Source of the DNA: UBA791 sp963602355
Lineage (GTDB): Bacteria > Cyanobacteriota > Vampirovibrionia > Gastranaerophilales > Gastranaerophilaceae
DNA: 20,969 nt
Assembly (NCBI GenBank): GCA_963602355.1
Contig: CAVCIU010000028.1
Span: 1-20,969 of the forward strand
Direction: 5' to 3'
Both the position numbers and the translations under genes were made by a program. Below the pieces are notes generated by a model, which made no database searches, had not been told where the DNA came from, and saw only the letters and a list, made by a program, of their open reading frames with translations. Numbering within the stretch: the first letter of the stretch is position 1; every line of letters begins with the position of its first letter. Of the stretch, positions 19,709-20,969 are shown piece by piece.

Positions 19709-20969
19709 TATTTTCCTCGTTTGTTCATTTCTAAAAGAACTGTGTATGTAGGTAAAATCGTGATACTGCTACCTTGCTCAGTTTTTGTAGAAATATATTC
19801 AATTGCATCTTTTAAAGGTGTAATCACTTTAATTTTATCTTCTGGAATACCTGCATATTTTAATCTTAGAGCCATATCGTTTGCTCTAATGCCAGAAACG
19901 ATAATATCTTTTTGTATATCTGATAATGCTTCAAATTCAGCATCCCAAAGCCAAGATACATCTCGACCGTCAGCATAGTTGTCGTTTATTGCTATTAATA
20001 AATTTGAATTTTTGTTGACTGTTTTTAAGACTTCACTTGCACCAGTTGGATTTTTGATAAGCTGAATTAAGGTGTCGTGCCCATTTAAGACTGTTTTTTC
20101 AGCACGACCAAAGATTGTTTTGTAACCAGAAAGTGCTTGTTGAATACATTCTGTGTCAATGCCAAATTCAAGACATAGAGCGATTGCACCTAGAGCATTG
20201 TATGCGTTGTATAAACCTATTGAATTAAATTCAAAATTGTATATTTTGTCTTCGTGTTTGATTTCTAAACCTATTTTGTCATCGTAGATTGTTGCTTTTG
20301 CACTGTAATTTGGCTGAGGTCTTGAATAACCGCAATCACAATAATAATGACCTTCATGAGCAAAGAAACGTTTGTTGTATTTTAAGACATTACCGCATTT
20401 GCAATGGAAAAGTTCTGAAGGCGCTTTTGAGGTGTATGTTTCGCCTGCAAATTCAACATCTTCAAACCCAAAGAAAACCGTGTTGTGATTAGTTTTAAAA
20501 TTTGCCACTAATGGGTCGTCTGCATTTAGGATAAGTTTTAAATTAGGGTTTTTGTCGATTGCTTCTTGAATTTTTTTAGCAGTTGTATCAAGCTCACCAT
20601 ATCGGTCAAGTTGATCACGGAAAAGGTTTGTAACTAAAAGATAATCAGCTTTTATAAAATCGTATAATTTTGATAAATATGCTTCATCTGATTCAAAGAC
20701 TGCACAGTCAAAGCGCTTGAAAGGTCTGATTGTACGAGCACAAACATTGACGATACCTGTTAACATATTTGCACCTTTTGCGTTGTGAATAGGGGTTTTG
20801 CCAGAGATTTCAAGGATTTGAGTAATTATGCTTGATGTTGTAGTTTTGCCGTTTGTACCGGTAACAGTGATGATTTCGCCGTTTATATATTTTTGACAAT
20901 CTTTTAGAAAATCGGGATAAAATTTTAAAATCATTAGACCGACAAAAGATGTTCCAGACGAACGATTTA
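19708..20969 (-). CDS. murT: Mur ligase family protein MurT (lipid II isoglutaminyl synthase subunit), partial
   Basis: MurT with the glutaminase GatD amidates the glutamate of the peptidoglycan stem peptide. The frame is open at the right edge: the ATG at 20934 is internal, because the upstream codons (NRSSGTSFVGLM) continue the family's N-terminus before LKFYPDFL. From that Met, the ATP-binding GTNGKTT is at 26-32, FESDEAYL at 80-87 and TNLFRDQLDRYGE at 102-114, all typical. A zinc-ribbon insertion follows, with C178/C180 and C199/C201, then GLYNAYNALGA, PTGASEVL, and NDNYADGRDVSWLWD of the C-terminal (DUF1727) domain. Both zinc knuckles are CxC rather than CxxC. No gatD follows; the PdxJ-like gene is coupled instead, so gatD must lie upstream outside the window or elsewhere. 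Confidence 0.9.
   Translation of the reverse strand, partial: NRSSGTSFVGLMILKFYPDFLKDCQKYINGEIITVTGTNGKTTTSSIITQILEISGKTPIHNAKGANMLTGIVNVCARTIRPFKRFDCAVFESDEAYLSKLYDFIKADYLLVTNLFRDQLDRYGELDTTAKKIQEAIDKNPNLKLILNADDPLVANFKTNHNTVFFGFEDVEFAGETYTSKAPSELFHCKCGNVLKYNKRFFAHEGHYYCDCGYSRPQPNYSAKATIYDDKIGLEIKHEDKIYNFEFNSIGLYNAYNALGAIALCLEFGIDTECIQQALSGYKTIFGRAEKTVLNGHDTLIQLIKNPTGASEVLKTVNKNSNLLIAINDNYADGRDVSWLWDAEFEALSDIQKDIIVSGIRANDMALRLKYAGIPEDKIKVITPLKDAIEYISTKTEQGSSITILPTYTVLLEMNKRGK

Overview
The window is a strongly A+T-rich, gene-dense piece of bacterial chromosome. The gene set (PilT ATPase, RecO, a PdxJ-family protein, a MurT-type Mur ligase, a TagB/TagF-like enzyme, and a ribosomal protein S5 with a long charged N-terminal extension) and the many small proteins of no known family would fit a gut-type Vampirovibrionia/Gastranaerophilales (non-photosynthetic relatives of Cyanobacteria). 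This placement is an inference from overall character, not from a phylogenetic marker search. I see no tRNA, rRNA, CRISPR array, insertion sequence or phage gene, and no gene-free stretch above 300 bases.

Layout. 1-4510 is a surface-polysaccharide region: a partial CDP-glycerol glycerophosphotransferase-like gene on the minus strand (open at the left edge), a 25-codon leftover of a UDP-galactopyranose mutase (glf), galE, two tandem family-2 glycosyltransferases, and a tiny possibly frameshifted ORF. 4511-5308 is a secreted alpha/beta hydrolase. 5309-8228 is the distal half of the spc ribosomal operon (rpsE-rpmD-rplO-secY), detached here from rplR and the rest, and closed by a bidirectional terminator shared with the convergent pilT-recO pair (8306-10160, minus). 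10283-13038 is gcvT-gcvH-gcvPA, encoding part of the glycine cleavage system; the catalytic PLP subunit gcvPB is not present. 13124-14127 holds two small proteins of unknown function. 14132-18090 is a divergent pair of two-gene operons: an ArnC-like polyprenyl-phosphate sugar transferase and an ArnT/PMT-like transferase on the minus strand, and a GtrA-like membrane protein and a ChbG/YdjC-like deacetylase on the plus strand. Together these resemble, step for step, a lipid-linked sugar modification pathway of the Arn type. 18176-20969 holds a single-EF-hand protein and, on the minus strand, murT (open at the right edge), a PdxJ-family protein and a small zinc-finger protein.

The most interesting points are: the PdxJ homologue has lost most of the known catalytic residues while keeping the fold and phosphate-binding motifs; the four-gene Arn-like module; the glf remnant, which marks a recombination junction; the broken spc operon, with two mutually exclusive hairpins in the rpsE leader; the missing gcvPB; three genes without a Shine-Dalgarno sequence whose -10 box sits where transcription would begin at or next to the start codon; five TAATG stop-start overlaps; and a hairpin that hides the ribosome binding site of the EF-hand gene.
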